64,000 bases of DNA, taken from JBQLZO01 sp052168315 (lineage in GTDB: Bacteria; Planctomycetota; Phycisphaerae; Phycisphaerales; UBA1924). Every line of letters begins with the position of its first letter. Position 1 is the first letter of the stretch. Both the position numbers and the translations under genes were made by a program. Below, in pieces: positions 36,145 through 43,692 of this stretch. The stretch is taken from positions 65,778 through 129,777 of the forward strand of contig JBQLZO010000097.1 of assembly GCA_052168315.1 (NCBI GenBank), in the 5' to 3' direction. Below the pieces are notes generated by a model. The model saw only the letters and a program-made list of their open reading frames with translations. It was not told the DNA's origin and did not search any database.

Positions 36145-37155
36145 ATGCGTCCGCCCAAGCATCCACACACCTCACAGGCGCTGCGCCACCTGCGCAATTG
36201 CACCTTCGTCGCGATGGGCGTCTTCGTGGTCGCGCTGCTCGCCCAGACCGGCGTGTTTCTGGGCACCCACCTCACCGACGCTCACACCGCGTTCGTGACC
36301 GAACCGGAGCCAACCAGCAACGAGGTCGTCACCACCAGCTCGGAGCGGCAGCCCTCTGTGCGATCCAATTCATCCGAGTCCGTTGGCCCACCGACCCCCG
36401 CGCACGCCCGCACTGACCGCATCGAACCGAAGTCACCGACCAGCGGCGCCCTCGTTGTCCGAGGTCGCGTGATCAACATCGGCACGCCCGGGTCCGCGGA
36501 GCAGCAGACCGCCGCGCGAGCCCAGGCGATCAATACGATCGAGACCCCATTCGGGCTCCGGCTCCGACGCACCTCCGAAACCGCGCAGACGCTCGGCATC
36601 CTGAGCGCCCTCGCGCTCGTGGTGCTCATGCTCCAGGGCGTGGCTGTCAGCGCCTCCGCCCGGGTTCCGGGCGTTCACCATGTCGTCTCGTCCACCACAT
36701 GGATGCTGCTCATCGCGGGGCTCACGGTGCCCCTGGCGGCCCTCGTTCCCCACATCCCCTGGCCCGGGGTGTTCACGAACTTCGACGACCTGCTCGATCG
36801 GTCCACGCTGATCCGATCCGGGCACGGGCAGGCACCATCGACCCTGGGCTTCTACGCGCAGCACCTTGTCGCACCCCTCTGCTGCCTCGCGGGACTCGTC
36901 GCCGTTGTGTTCCGCTACAACGCGGCGATCGAGGAGGGGGTCATCGTGACCCACTCATCGCAGTTGGATGCACGCGTCGAGCGTGAACTTCGCAAGATGG
37001 GCATCGGCCACCAGCAGCTCCCCCGCTCCGTCGGGGCGCTCAACGCGGCCATGGGTGCCGACGGAATCGCCTCGGGTCCTGATGACGCCTCCGACGAGGA
37101 GCGCCCGACGCTCGTCGGCCCCCGCTCCAAGCCGGCCATGCCCAGGCCGATCTGA
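36145..37155 (+). CDS. hypothetical membrane protein, about four helices
   Basis: 336 residues, unrecognised. Seen: an N-terminal helix (TFVAMGVFVVALLAQTGVFLG), a polar Ser/Thr/Pro-rich stretch to about 140, then three hydrophobic helices (TLGILSALALVVLMLQGVAV; STTWMLLIAGLTVPLAALVP; HLVAPLCCLAGLVAVVFRY), then a cytoplasmic tail with RVERELRKMG and Pro/Asp. ATG 36145 has GGAGG at 7 bases. Divergent from GAPDH (292 bases between the two starts), and 125 bases before the RseP-like protease gene on the same strand, so it may be an upstream partner, but no motif supports a role. Confidence 0.75.
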   Translation: MRPPKHPHTSQALRHLRNCTFVAMGVFVVALLAQTGVFLGTHLTDAHTAFVTEPEPTSNEVVTTSSERQPSVRSNSSESVGPPTPAHARTDRIEPKSPTSGALVVRGRVINIGTPGSAEQQTAARAQAINTIETPFGLRLRRTSETAQTLGILSALALVVLMLQGVAVSASARVPGVHHVVSSTTWMLLIAGLTVPLAALVPHIPWPGVFTNFDDLLDRSTLIRSGHGQAPSTLGFYAQHLVAPLCCLAGLVAVVFRYNAAIEEGVIVTHSSQLDARVERELRKMGIGHQQLPRSVGALNAAMGADGIASGPDDASDEERPTLVGPRSKPAMPRPI

Positions 37156-37280
37156 GCGGCATCGCCGGCGGGATGCCGGCATCGCTGAACCGCCGCCGGA
37201 GCATGTCGGGCGGTCCCCTTTGTCCGATTCGCCGATCCCTCCGGTCGGACCCCGATTCAACGCCCTCCTACGATAACCCG

Positions 37281-39479
37281 ATGCTTCAGTCCCTCGAGAC
37301 GCTCTGGAATGTCGCCTTGATCATGCTCGGATTCGGGCTGGTGATCGTCGTGCACGAACTTGGGCACTTCATCGCCGCTCGATGGGCGGGCATCAGGGTG
37401 CACGCCTTCGCCGTGGGATTCGGGCCGGCCATCTTCTCGTATCGCAAGGGCATGGGGGTCCGTCGCGGCTCGTCCGAGCAGGCGTATCTCCAATTGATGG
37501 AGTCTGAGCGGACTGGGGTCCAGCGCACCGACACCGGCAGGCTGAGCCCCACCGAGTACCGGCTCAACTGGGTCCCGCTGGGCGGCTATGTGAAAATGCT
37601 GGGACAGGAAGACCTCAACGCCGACGCGACATCGGACGCGTCCGACTCCTACCAGACGAAGCCGGTGTGGAAGCGGATGATCGTGATCTCCGCGGGCGTG
37701 GTCATGAATGTGATCCTCGCCGGCGTGCTCTTTGTGGCGGTATTCATGGTCGGGCTCCCCGTGTCTTCGCCGGCCGTGGGGTTTGTCGCGCCGGGATCTG
37801 CGGCGGAGGCGGCGGGGTTCCGGGCCGGCGATGTCGTGGTGAGCATCGACGGTCGTGCCGCGGACAACTTTGCCGATCTGCAGATAGCGAGCGCGATGGC
37901 CTCCAAGGGGAAGGAAATGACATTCCGGGTCACCCGCCCCGGACAGTCCGAGTCCATCGAACTGCTCGCGACGCCCAAGCGCGACGAGGAGTCCGGGCTG
38001 CTCCAACTCGGGCTTGGCCCGGCCTCGGGGACGAAGATCTGGAGCACTCAGGACCTGGGAACCAGCGAGGATGCCATCCGGCGCTCGCTCATCCAGGCCG
38101 GGCTCGAAGGTGTGGCGCCGGGGTCGACGCTGATCGCCGTCGACGCCCGACCGGTTGAGCCAACGACGCTTCCCTCCGGCACGCAAGTGAGGGTATTGAC
38201 GCCGCTGCTCGACGCCCTCCGCGCTTCCGCGGGCGATGCGGTCGAGGCGACCTTCGAGTCACCGTCGGGCGATCGTACGACGGTCGCCATCGAACCGCGG
38301 GTGCAACTCCAGCGGGCGCTTGGTGTCATCAACGAGGATGAGACGGCCGGATTCGGACACCTGCTCGGCATGGTCCCGGTCACGCGCGTCCAGACCACCG
38401 CCCCCGAGGGAGATGCGGCCGGGCTCGAGCCCGGCGATCTGCTCGCCCGTGTCGGCGGTGTTGATTGGCCCTCGGTGCCCGACACCATCGCCCAGGTCCG
38501 CCGCGCTGCCGGGGGGACCATCGAGGTCACCCTGCTCCACCCGGTCGAAGTCGAGGCACAGGATGGTCTCTCGCCCGATCAGCCCTCCGACCCGGCGGGG
38601 ATCCGCCTCGCGGGCCGGTTCTGGACCCTGGTCGAACTCGATGCGCCGGTCAGTGAGGCTGGAAGGATCGGATTCTCGCCCGAGGAGGCGGACTCGCTCC
38701 CGTTTGTCACCCGTGCGCCGCGTCTCGCGCGTGACCCTTCCAGCGGGGAGATCCCAATGGAGTTGCCCGCCGATCGCATGTTCCCGCGCATCCTTCCGGG
38801 CATGGTGCTCGAGCGCGTCGCCGGCCGCTCCATCACGGACTTCGCCGACGCCCGCAGCGCGATCCTCGCCGCAGCGGCTTCGGAAGACAGTTCCGGAGAG
38901 TCCACGCCCATCACACTTGAGTTCGGGCTCATCGATCCCCGCACGCTCTCGTTGATCGGGAGCGAGTCACGGACGATCGATGTCTTTCCCAGCGACTCCG
39001 CGGCGCTCGCCGACCTCGGCTGGTCTCCGGGGCCAATCGAAGTCGCGTTCGCGCCCTCGGAGGTTCTCATGAAGGCCTCTGATCCTTTCCACGCCGTCGC
39101 GATGGGCACAAGAGAGACGCTCCGTAAGGTCACGCTGGCATACCTGACGATCCAACGTCTGTTCGAAGGAACCGTTCAGGTCCGCCATCTCAAGGGGCCG
39201 GTCGGCATCACGCACATCGGCTCGCAGTTCGCTGCGCAGGGTCCGTTGTACCTGTTGTTCTTTCTGGCACTGATCTCGGCGAACCTCGCGGTGATCAATT
39301 TCCTGCCCATGCCGATCGTCGACGGCGGGATGTTCCTGCTGTTGTGCTACGAGGGACTCAGGGGGAAGCCCGCTCCGATCGCCGTGCAGAGCGCGCTCAA
39401 TCTGGTCGGGCTTGTCCTGATTGGGGGGCTGTTCCTCACCGTCACTTTCTACGACCTACGCGGGCTCTTTGGGCTCTGA
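37281..39479 (+). CDS. rseP: RseP/S2P-type site-2 protease with several PDZ domains
   Basis: 732 residues, against about 450 for E. coli RseP. Seen: the zinc motif HELGH at residues 25-29 in the first membrane helix, a second helix (MIVISAGVVMNVILAGVLFVAVF), four PDZ-like modules (VGFVAPGSAAEAAGFRAGDV; LIQAGLEGVAPGSTL; GDAAGLEPGDLLARVGG; ERVAGRSITDFADARSAI), and a C-terminal NLAVINFLPMPIVDGG that carries the second metal-binding motif, followed by a final helix. S2P enzymes cut membrane proteins inside the bilayer, usually anti-sigma factors. An ECF/anti-sigma pair with a membrane helix lies elsewhere in the window (59637-61039) and could be a substrate. ATG 37281 follows no strong ribosome binding site; upstream residues are not conserved in type. 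Confidence 0.93.
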   Translation: MLQSLETLWNVALIMLGFGLVIVVHELGHFIAARWAGIRVHAFAVGFGPAIFSYRKGMGVRRGSSEQAYLQLMESERTGVQRTDTGRLSPTEYRLNWVPLGGYVKMLGQEDLNADATSDASDSYQTKPVWKRMIVISAGVVMNVILAGVLFVAVFMVGLPVSSPAVGFVAPGSAAEAAGFRAGDVVVSIDGRAADNFADLQIASAMASKGKEMTFRVTRPGQSESIELLATPKRDEESGLLQLGLGPASGTKIWSTQDLGTSEDAIRRSLIQAGLEGVAPGSTLIAVDARPVEPTTLPSGTQVRVLTPLLDALRASAGDAVEATFESPSGDRTTVAIEPRVQLQRALGVINEDETAGFGHLLGMVPVTRVQTTAPEGDAAGLEPGDLLARVGGVDWPSVPDTIAQVRRAAGGTIEVTLLHPVEVEAQDGLSPDQPSDPAGIRLAGRFWTLVELDAPVSEAGRIGFSPEEADSLPFVTRAPRLARDPSSGEIPMELPADRMFPRILPGMVLERVAGRSITDFADARSAILAAAASEDSSGESTPITLEFGLIDPRTLSLIGSESRTIDVFPSDSAALADLGWSPGPIEVAFAPSEVLMKASDPFHAVAMGTRETLRKVTLAYLTIQRLFEGTVQVRHLKGPVGITHIGSQFAAQGPLYLLFFLALISANLAVINFLPMPIVDGGMFLLLCYEGLRGKPAPIAVQSALNLVGLVLIGGLFLTVTFYDLRGLFGL

Positions 39480-39483
39480 CACC

Positions 39484-40017
39484 GTGGAACCCGCCCCAGA
39501 TCCGACTTCCGGCGCAACGGAGACCGACATCGCGATGATGCGGCGTGCGCTCGCCCTGGCCCATCTGGCCGGCGAGCGCGGTGAGGTGCCTGTAGGCGCC
39601 CTCGTGTTTGAGACCGCCTCCGGGAGAGTGCTCGGGGAGGGTGCCAACGCCCGCGAAGGCGAGGACGATCCGACGGCCCACGCCGAGGTGATCGCGATCC
39701 GCGAGGCCGCTCGTGCGCTCGGCGACTGGCGGCTCAACGCGTGCACGCTCGTGGTCACCCTTGAGCCATGCGCCATGTGTGCCGGGGCGATCGTCAATGC
39801 CCGGGTGGGACGCCTCATCTTCGGCGCCAGCGACCCAAAGGCGGGGTACGCCGGTTCGCTCGCCCGCCTGACGGAGGACCCCCGGCTCAACCACCGAATC
39901 ACCCCCATCTCGGGCGTGCTCGCACAAGAAGCCGGCGACTTGCTTCGCGACTTCTTCCGTCGGCGTCGGGGGCGCCGGGCAGGCGGGTGCGGAGCACCAG
40001 ATCAGGGCTTTCCCTGA
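39484..40017 (+). CDS. tadA: tRNA-specific adenosine deaminase
   Basis: 177 residues. TadA converts A34 to inosine in tRNA-Arg(ACG). Seen: zinc-dependent deaminase motifs AHAEV with the catalytic Glu, and PCAMC with the two Cys ligands, and MCAGAIVNARVGRLIFGASDPKAGYAGSL. GTG 39484 lies four bases after the stop of the protease gene, giving a short leader before the family start (MMRRALALAHLA); the alternative ATG 39535 cannot be excluded. The C-terminal Arg-rich tail (RDFFRRRRGRRAGG) is longer than in E. coli. It may be co-transcribed with the protease. A hairpin straddles the stop codon. Confidence 0.9.
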   Translation: MEPAPDPTSGATETDIAMMRRALALAHLAGERGEVPVGALVFETASGRVLGEGANAREGEDDPTAHAEVIAIREAARALGDWRLNACTLVVTLEPCAMCAGAIVNARVGRLIFGASDPKAGYAGSLARLTEDPRLNHRITPISGVLAQEAGDLLRDFFRRRRGRRAGGCGAPDQGFP

Positions 40018-40018
40018 T
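40001..40018 (+). promoter_or_regulatory. hairpin over the tadA stop codon
   Basis: Perfect 7-bp inverted repeat ATCAGGG-CTTT-CCCTGAT; the 3' arm contains the TGA stop. No T-tract follows, so it is not a typical intrinsic terminator. It may slow or protect the transcript end. Confidence 0.45.
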
Positions 40019-40046
40019 GCTTGCTCCCACGCGGCGACTTGTCGGA

Positions 40047-40127
40047 CCTTGAACCCCCCGGGGTTTCGCCCGGAAACCTCGAATGCGCAAGGACTTGTGT
40101 GGAACCACATCCCGGATCCTGCGGATC
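40047..40127 (+). other. cluster of short hairpins, possible structured RNA
   Basis: Within 80 bases there are an AACCCC-CC-GGGGTT hairpin, an enclosing CCTTG/CAAGG stem (40047-40051 with 40088-40092), a TGTGG-AA-CCACA hairpin (40098-40109) and GATCC-TGC-GGATC (40115-40127). It lies between tadA and the kinase start at 40185. The place recalls the tadA-ffs order of many bacteria, but the conserved GGAAGG core of the signal recognition RNA is absent. Spacing is tight and may be chance in such GC-rich DNA. Confidence 0.3.
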
Positions 40128-40184
40128 GATGTTCAAACGACCGAATCGTACCCCAAGATCGGGCGTCCCGAACAGCATTGAGGC

Positions 40185-41981
40185 ATGGCCGACGATATGG
40201 TGTCCCGGCGTGACAACCCGCGTGGTCCGGAGCATGAGCCGACGCTCAGTCTGTTGAATGCGGACTCGGGCGAATGGGTCCCCCTGGACGAGCGGACGCC
40301 CGTCCCGCAGCACGCGCGATCCACCGGACAGATCGCGCGCACACACGGCACAGGACCCGACCCCGGCAGGAATTCACCCTTGGGCGAGCAGCGGCAGAAA
40401 GGACGATCAGCCAACGACCCGCCGTCCACGCGCGCCGCGGACGCGAACGATCCCGATGCGTCCAAGCTCCCGATGCCGGGCGACACCGGCCCGCTTCCAA
40501 TGCCCGATGACACCGACGCGCCGCTCAGCAGCCGCGCCGATACCCTCGAGATCCTCACGGGGCGAGCTTCGAACTCCGGCGGCAAGCCCGCACAGCAGCC
40601 CCAGCACCCGGCACCCGGCGCTGGCACCCCCACGCCCTCGGGCAGGAACAACGATGATCAGCGGAGGGACTCACCGACCTCCGACTCGAGCGCCCACGGC
40701 TCATCTCCCGACGCCGCGCCGAGCATGACCATGCATCACTCAGGCGCGGACACCGTGCTGGGGCGGCTCGTGGTCGAGCAGGGCTTCGCCACCGCGACCG
40801 AGGTTGACGAACTGCTCCGTGCCCGGCGGGCCGCGGCGGAGGAGGCCAAGTCGGGATCACTGGCGCAGGCACTTGTCTCAGGCGAATTCATCACGCGCCG
40901 GCAACTCGATCGTCTCCGCTCGCAGGTTGAGGCCGAACGGTCCGGCGAGCAGCTCCCGGGATTCCAAGTCATCGAGAAGCTCGGCGCGGGCGCCATGGCC
41001 GTCGTCTACAAGGCCAAGCAGCTCTCGCTGGACCGGATGGTCGCGATCAAGGTGCTCCCGCGGAAGTTCTCGTCGAACAAGCAGTTCATCGAGCGGTTCT
41101 ATGCGGAGGGCCGGGCTGCGGCGCAGCTCAATCATCCCAATGTCGTCGCCGCGTACGATGTGGCCCAGGCGGGCGAATTCCATTATTTCGTCATGGAGTA
41201 TGTGGAGGGCAAGACCGTTCACGACTACATCGTCGAGAACAAGCGATTCAAAGAATCGGAAGCCCTTGAGATCGTGCTCCAGGTCGCCGATGCGCTCCAG
41301 CACGCCCATGAGCGCGGCCTGATCCACCGCGATGTCAAGCCGAAGAACATCATGATCACCCCCTCGGGCGTGACCAAGCTCGCAGACCTCGGTCTCGCAC
41401 GCGCTTTGGACGACAAGGAGGCCGCCCTGGCCGAGAAGGGCAAGGCCTTCGGCACCCCCTACTACATCGCGCCCGAGCAGATCCGCGGCGAGGTCAACAT
41501 CGGGCCACAGGCCGACATCTACTCGCTCGGGGCGACCTTCTACCACATGGTCACCGGCACCGTGCCCTTCAATGGCAAGAACCCGACCGAAGTGATGCAG
41601 CAGCATCTGAAGAACCCTCTCGTCCCGCCCGACCATGTCAACTCTCGCCTCTCCGCCGGCGTCTCGGAGGTCATCGAGATGATGATGGCCAAGAGCCGCA
41701 AGCAGCGCTACCGCAACATCGGCGAGCTGATGACCGATCTCAAGGCGGTCAAGCGAGGCGAGGATCCGCCGCTGGCGCACAAGGAGAGCGCATCCACCGC
41801 CTTCATGGCCGAGATGGTCAAGGCCACGGGCGAATCGCCGCAGCAGCTCGTGACGGACAAGTCCCGCCCGCCCTCGCCGTTCGGCGACTCGCGCGTGCAG
41901 GTGATGATGACGCTGCTGTTCCTGTCGCTGGCGTGGGCGGTGGCCGCGACGGTCGTCGCGGCGATCCAGCTCGCCTTCTGA
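40185..41981 (+). CDS. serine/threonine protein kinase with disordered N-terminus and C-terminal membrane anchor
   Basis: 598 residues. Seen: about 185 residues of Pro/Ser/Asp/Arg-rich low-complexity sequence; a segment LGRLVVEQGFATATEVDELL resembling the MshEN-type N-domain seen in type II secretion ATPases and kinases; a kinase domain from about 258 with GAGAMAVVYKAK, VAIKVL, HRDVKPKNI near 381, DLGLAR in place of DFG, and GTPYYIAPEQ; and a C-terminal helix (MMTLLFLSLAWAVAATVVAAI). DLG occurs in many active bacterial kinases. ATG 40185 gives the whole protein; no ribosome binding site is strong. It is followed 44 bases later by a convergent gene. Confidence 0.92.
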   Translation: MADDMVSRRDNPRGPEHEPTLSLLNADSGEWVPLDERTPVPQHARSTGQIARTHGTGPDPGRNSPLGEQRQKGRSANDPPSTRAADANDPDASKLPMPGDTGPLPMPDDTDAPLSSRADTLEILTGRASNSGGKPAQQPQHPAPGAGTPTPSGRNNDDQRRDSPTSDSSAHGSSPDAAPSMTMHHSGADTVLGRLVVEQGFATATEVDELLRARRAAAEEAKSGSLAQALVSGEFITRRQLDRLRSQVEAERSGEQLPGFQVIEKLGAGAMAVVYKAKQLSLDRMVAIKVLPRKFSSNKQFIERFYAEGRAAAQLNHPNVVAAYDVAQAGEFHYFVMEYVEGKTVHDYIVENKRFKESEALEIVLQVADALQHAHERGLIHRDVKPKNIMITPSGVTKLADLGLARALDDKEAALAEKGKAFGTPYYIAPEQIRGEVNIGPQADIYSLGATFYHMVTGTVPFNGKNPTEVMQQHLKNPLVPPDHVNSRLSAGVSEVIEMMMAKSRKQRYRNIGELMTDLKAVKRGEDPPLAHKESASTAFMAEMVKATGESPQQLVTDKSRPPSPFGDSRVQVMMTLLFLSLAWAVAATVVAAIQLAF

Positions 41982-42025
41982 CGGGCATGAGGGCGCCCCG
42001 CCCGCCCGCCGATCGATCGATCCCA

Positions 42026-42952
42026 TCAACGGACGAATCGCAGCCCCGACGCATCGGGGCACAGCCCGGCCGCGTGCCCGCGCCGGAGCAGTTCGACCAC
42101 CGCGTCGTATCCGCCCTGCCCGCAGTCGATGGTCAGGGCGTTCACATACATCCCGACAAACTCATCCATGATGTCCCACGCCATCTTCTCCGCGAACCGG
42201 CGTGATGCATCCAGCCCGCGCGCACGCTCACGCAGCGCGTGCTCGATCGAATTGCGGAGCAGCGCCGCCACCTCGCGCAGCGATCCTTCGCCGAACCGCT
42301 CATCGATGTCCGCTCGGATCACATTCGCGCCCAGCGGCAGCGGCAGCCCGGTTTCTCGCTTCCACCACGCGCCCTCATCCTCGATCAGCGTCAGCCCGGC
42401 CTTCTGGAAGGTCAGCTGTCCCTCGTGGATCACGACCCCCGCATCGCAGACCCCGTCGCGCACCGCGGGGATCACATGATCGAACGGCATCACCTTGTAA
42501 CGGAACGCCCGCCCGAGCATCAGCCGCAGCACGAGGAACGCGGTCGTCTTCTCCCCAGGCACGCCCACGCACACATCCGGATCGCACAGCCGCTCGATCG
42601 CCATCGGCTCCCGGGCGACGATCTTGGGGCCGTACCCGTCGCCGAACGAGCAGCCGGTCGCCAGCAGCGCGTACCGCCCCGAGGCGTGCGAGAGGGCGTG
42701 CATGGAGATCGCGGTGATGTCAAGGTCACCGGTCTCGATCGCGCGGCGGTTCAGATCCTCGATGTCCGCGGCGATCGCGCTGAATCGCCACCGCCCGGTG
42801 TCGATCGCGGGGCGATCGAAGCCGCCGCCGCCTTCGCCGCCCGCGGGTGTCGATCGCTCGACCCCGAGCTTCTCGGGCACCGCCGCCGCCGCGCCGATCG
42901 GCCACCACATGAACGCATCGTCCGCGTCCGATGAGTGCCCGAGGGTCAGCAT
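42026..42952 (-). CDS. mqnD: MqnD-like 1,4-dihydroxy-6-naphthoate synthase (menaquinone pathway)
   Basis: 308 residues of the MqnA/MqnD family, which act in the futalosine route to menaquinone. Seen: LGHSSDADDAFMWWP at the N-terminus, ITAISMHALSHASGRYALL, GCSFGDGYGPKIVA, VPGEKTTAFLVLRLML and EGQLTFQKAGL, in the order typical of MqnD. Start ATG 42952 is used because the family begins at the LTLGHS strand; an upstream ATG at 43009 in the same frame is possible. Divergent from smpB. The other Mqn genes are not in this window. Presence implies menaquinone-based respiration. Confidence 0.85.
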   Translation of the reverse strand: MLTLGHSSDADDAFMWWPIGAAAAVPEKLGVERSTPAGGEGGGGFDRPAIDTGRWRFSAIAADIEDLNRRAIETGDLDITAISMHALSHASGRYALLATGCSFGDGYGPKIVAREPMAIERLCDPDVCVGVPGEKTTAFLVLRLMLGRAFRYKVMPFDHVIPAVRDGVCDAGVVIHEGQLTFQKAGLTLIEDEGAWWKRETGLPLPLGANVIRADIDERFGEGSLREVAALLRNSIEHALRERARGLDASRRFAEKMAWDIMDEFVGMYVNALTIDCGQGGYDAVVELLRRGHAAGLCPDASGLRFVR

Positions 42953-43154
42953 CGCGCGAACGCGGTCGTTCTCAGTGGTTCTCGGCGGATCGGCGCTTGG
43001 TCCGGGCATGCCACACAGCGTAGGTCGCACGCTCTCCGTGTTCACTCGGCCTGCTGCGAGCCCGGCGCACGCCCTGCCAGACACCGGCGCCCCTTTGGTC
43101 GGCTTGCCCCCGCAAACCTACACTCCCGATCCGACCCGCCACACGAGCCGCCGC

Positions 43155-43646
43155 ATGGCCAAGAACAAGAAGAAACAGAAAGACCTGGAGCCGGAGATCC
43201 TCAACCGCAAGGCGCGGCACAACTATCACATCGACGACACCATCGAGGTCGGGATCAAACTGCTGGGCACCGAGATCAAGTCCATCCGCGAAGGACGGAT
43301 CTCCCTCGCTGAGGGGTATGTCCGCGCCCAGGAGCAGCCGCCGCTGCTGGAGGTCCACGGGATCCACATCGGCGAGTATGGGCCCGCCGGCGCCGGATCG
43401 CTGCAACACACGCCGATCCGCACCCGCAAGCTGCTGGCCCACAAGCGCGAGATCCTGAAACTCGCCAAGGCCTCGGCCGCGAAGGGCATGACCATCGTTC
43501 CGCTGAAGGTCTACTTCAAGAACGGCTTCGCCAAGATGCTCATCGGCGTCGCCCGCGGCAAGGCGACCTATGACAAGCGAGAGGACATCAAGGAGCGAGA
43601 AGCCAAGCGCGACATCGATCGCGCGCTTTCCAAGAAGATCCGATGA
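43155..43646 (+). CDS. smpB: SsrA-binding protein SmpB
   Basis: 163 residues, normal size. SmpB binds tmRNA and brings it to stalled ribosomes for trans-translation. Seen: NRKARHNYHIDDTIEVGIKLLGTEIKSIREGRISLAEGYV, HKREILKL, MTIVPLKVYFKNGFAKMLIGVARGK and a basic tail KREAKRDIDRALSKKIR, which inserts into the ribosome. ATG 43155 begins MAKNKKKQKD, as expected. Downstream, 46 bases separate it from a convergent gene; a short CCGC/GCGG hairpin lies between. No tmRNA gene was seen nearby. Confidence 0.96.
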   Translation: MAKNKKKQKDLEPEILNRKARHNYHIDDTIEVGIKLLGTEIKSIREGRISLAEGYVRAQEQPPLLEVHGIHIGEYGPAGAGSLQHTPIRTRKLLAHKREILKLAKASAAKGMTIVPLKVYFKNGFAKMLIGVARGKATYDKREDIKEREAKRDIDRALSKKIR

Positions 43647-43692
43647 CAGAGGCCAATCGACCTGTTCCGCAAGTTGCGGCGCGGATATGGAG

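Noticed and set aside
35853..36275. N-terminal extension of GAPDH by 141 residues.
   Set aside because: It is an Arg/Gly-rich shadow that overlaps the divergent membrane protein's start; GAPDH from ATG 35852 has the exact normal length and N-terminus.
40018..40184. Signal recognition particle RNA next to tadA.
   Set aside because: The conserved core with a GGAA loop (GGTCCGGAAGGAAGCAGC type) is not found on either strand, only unrelated hairpins.
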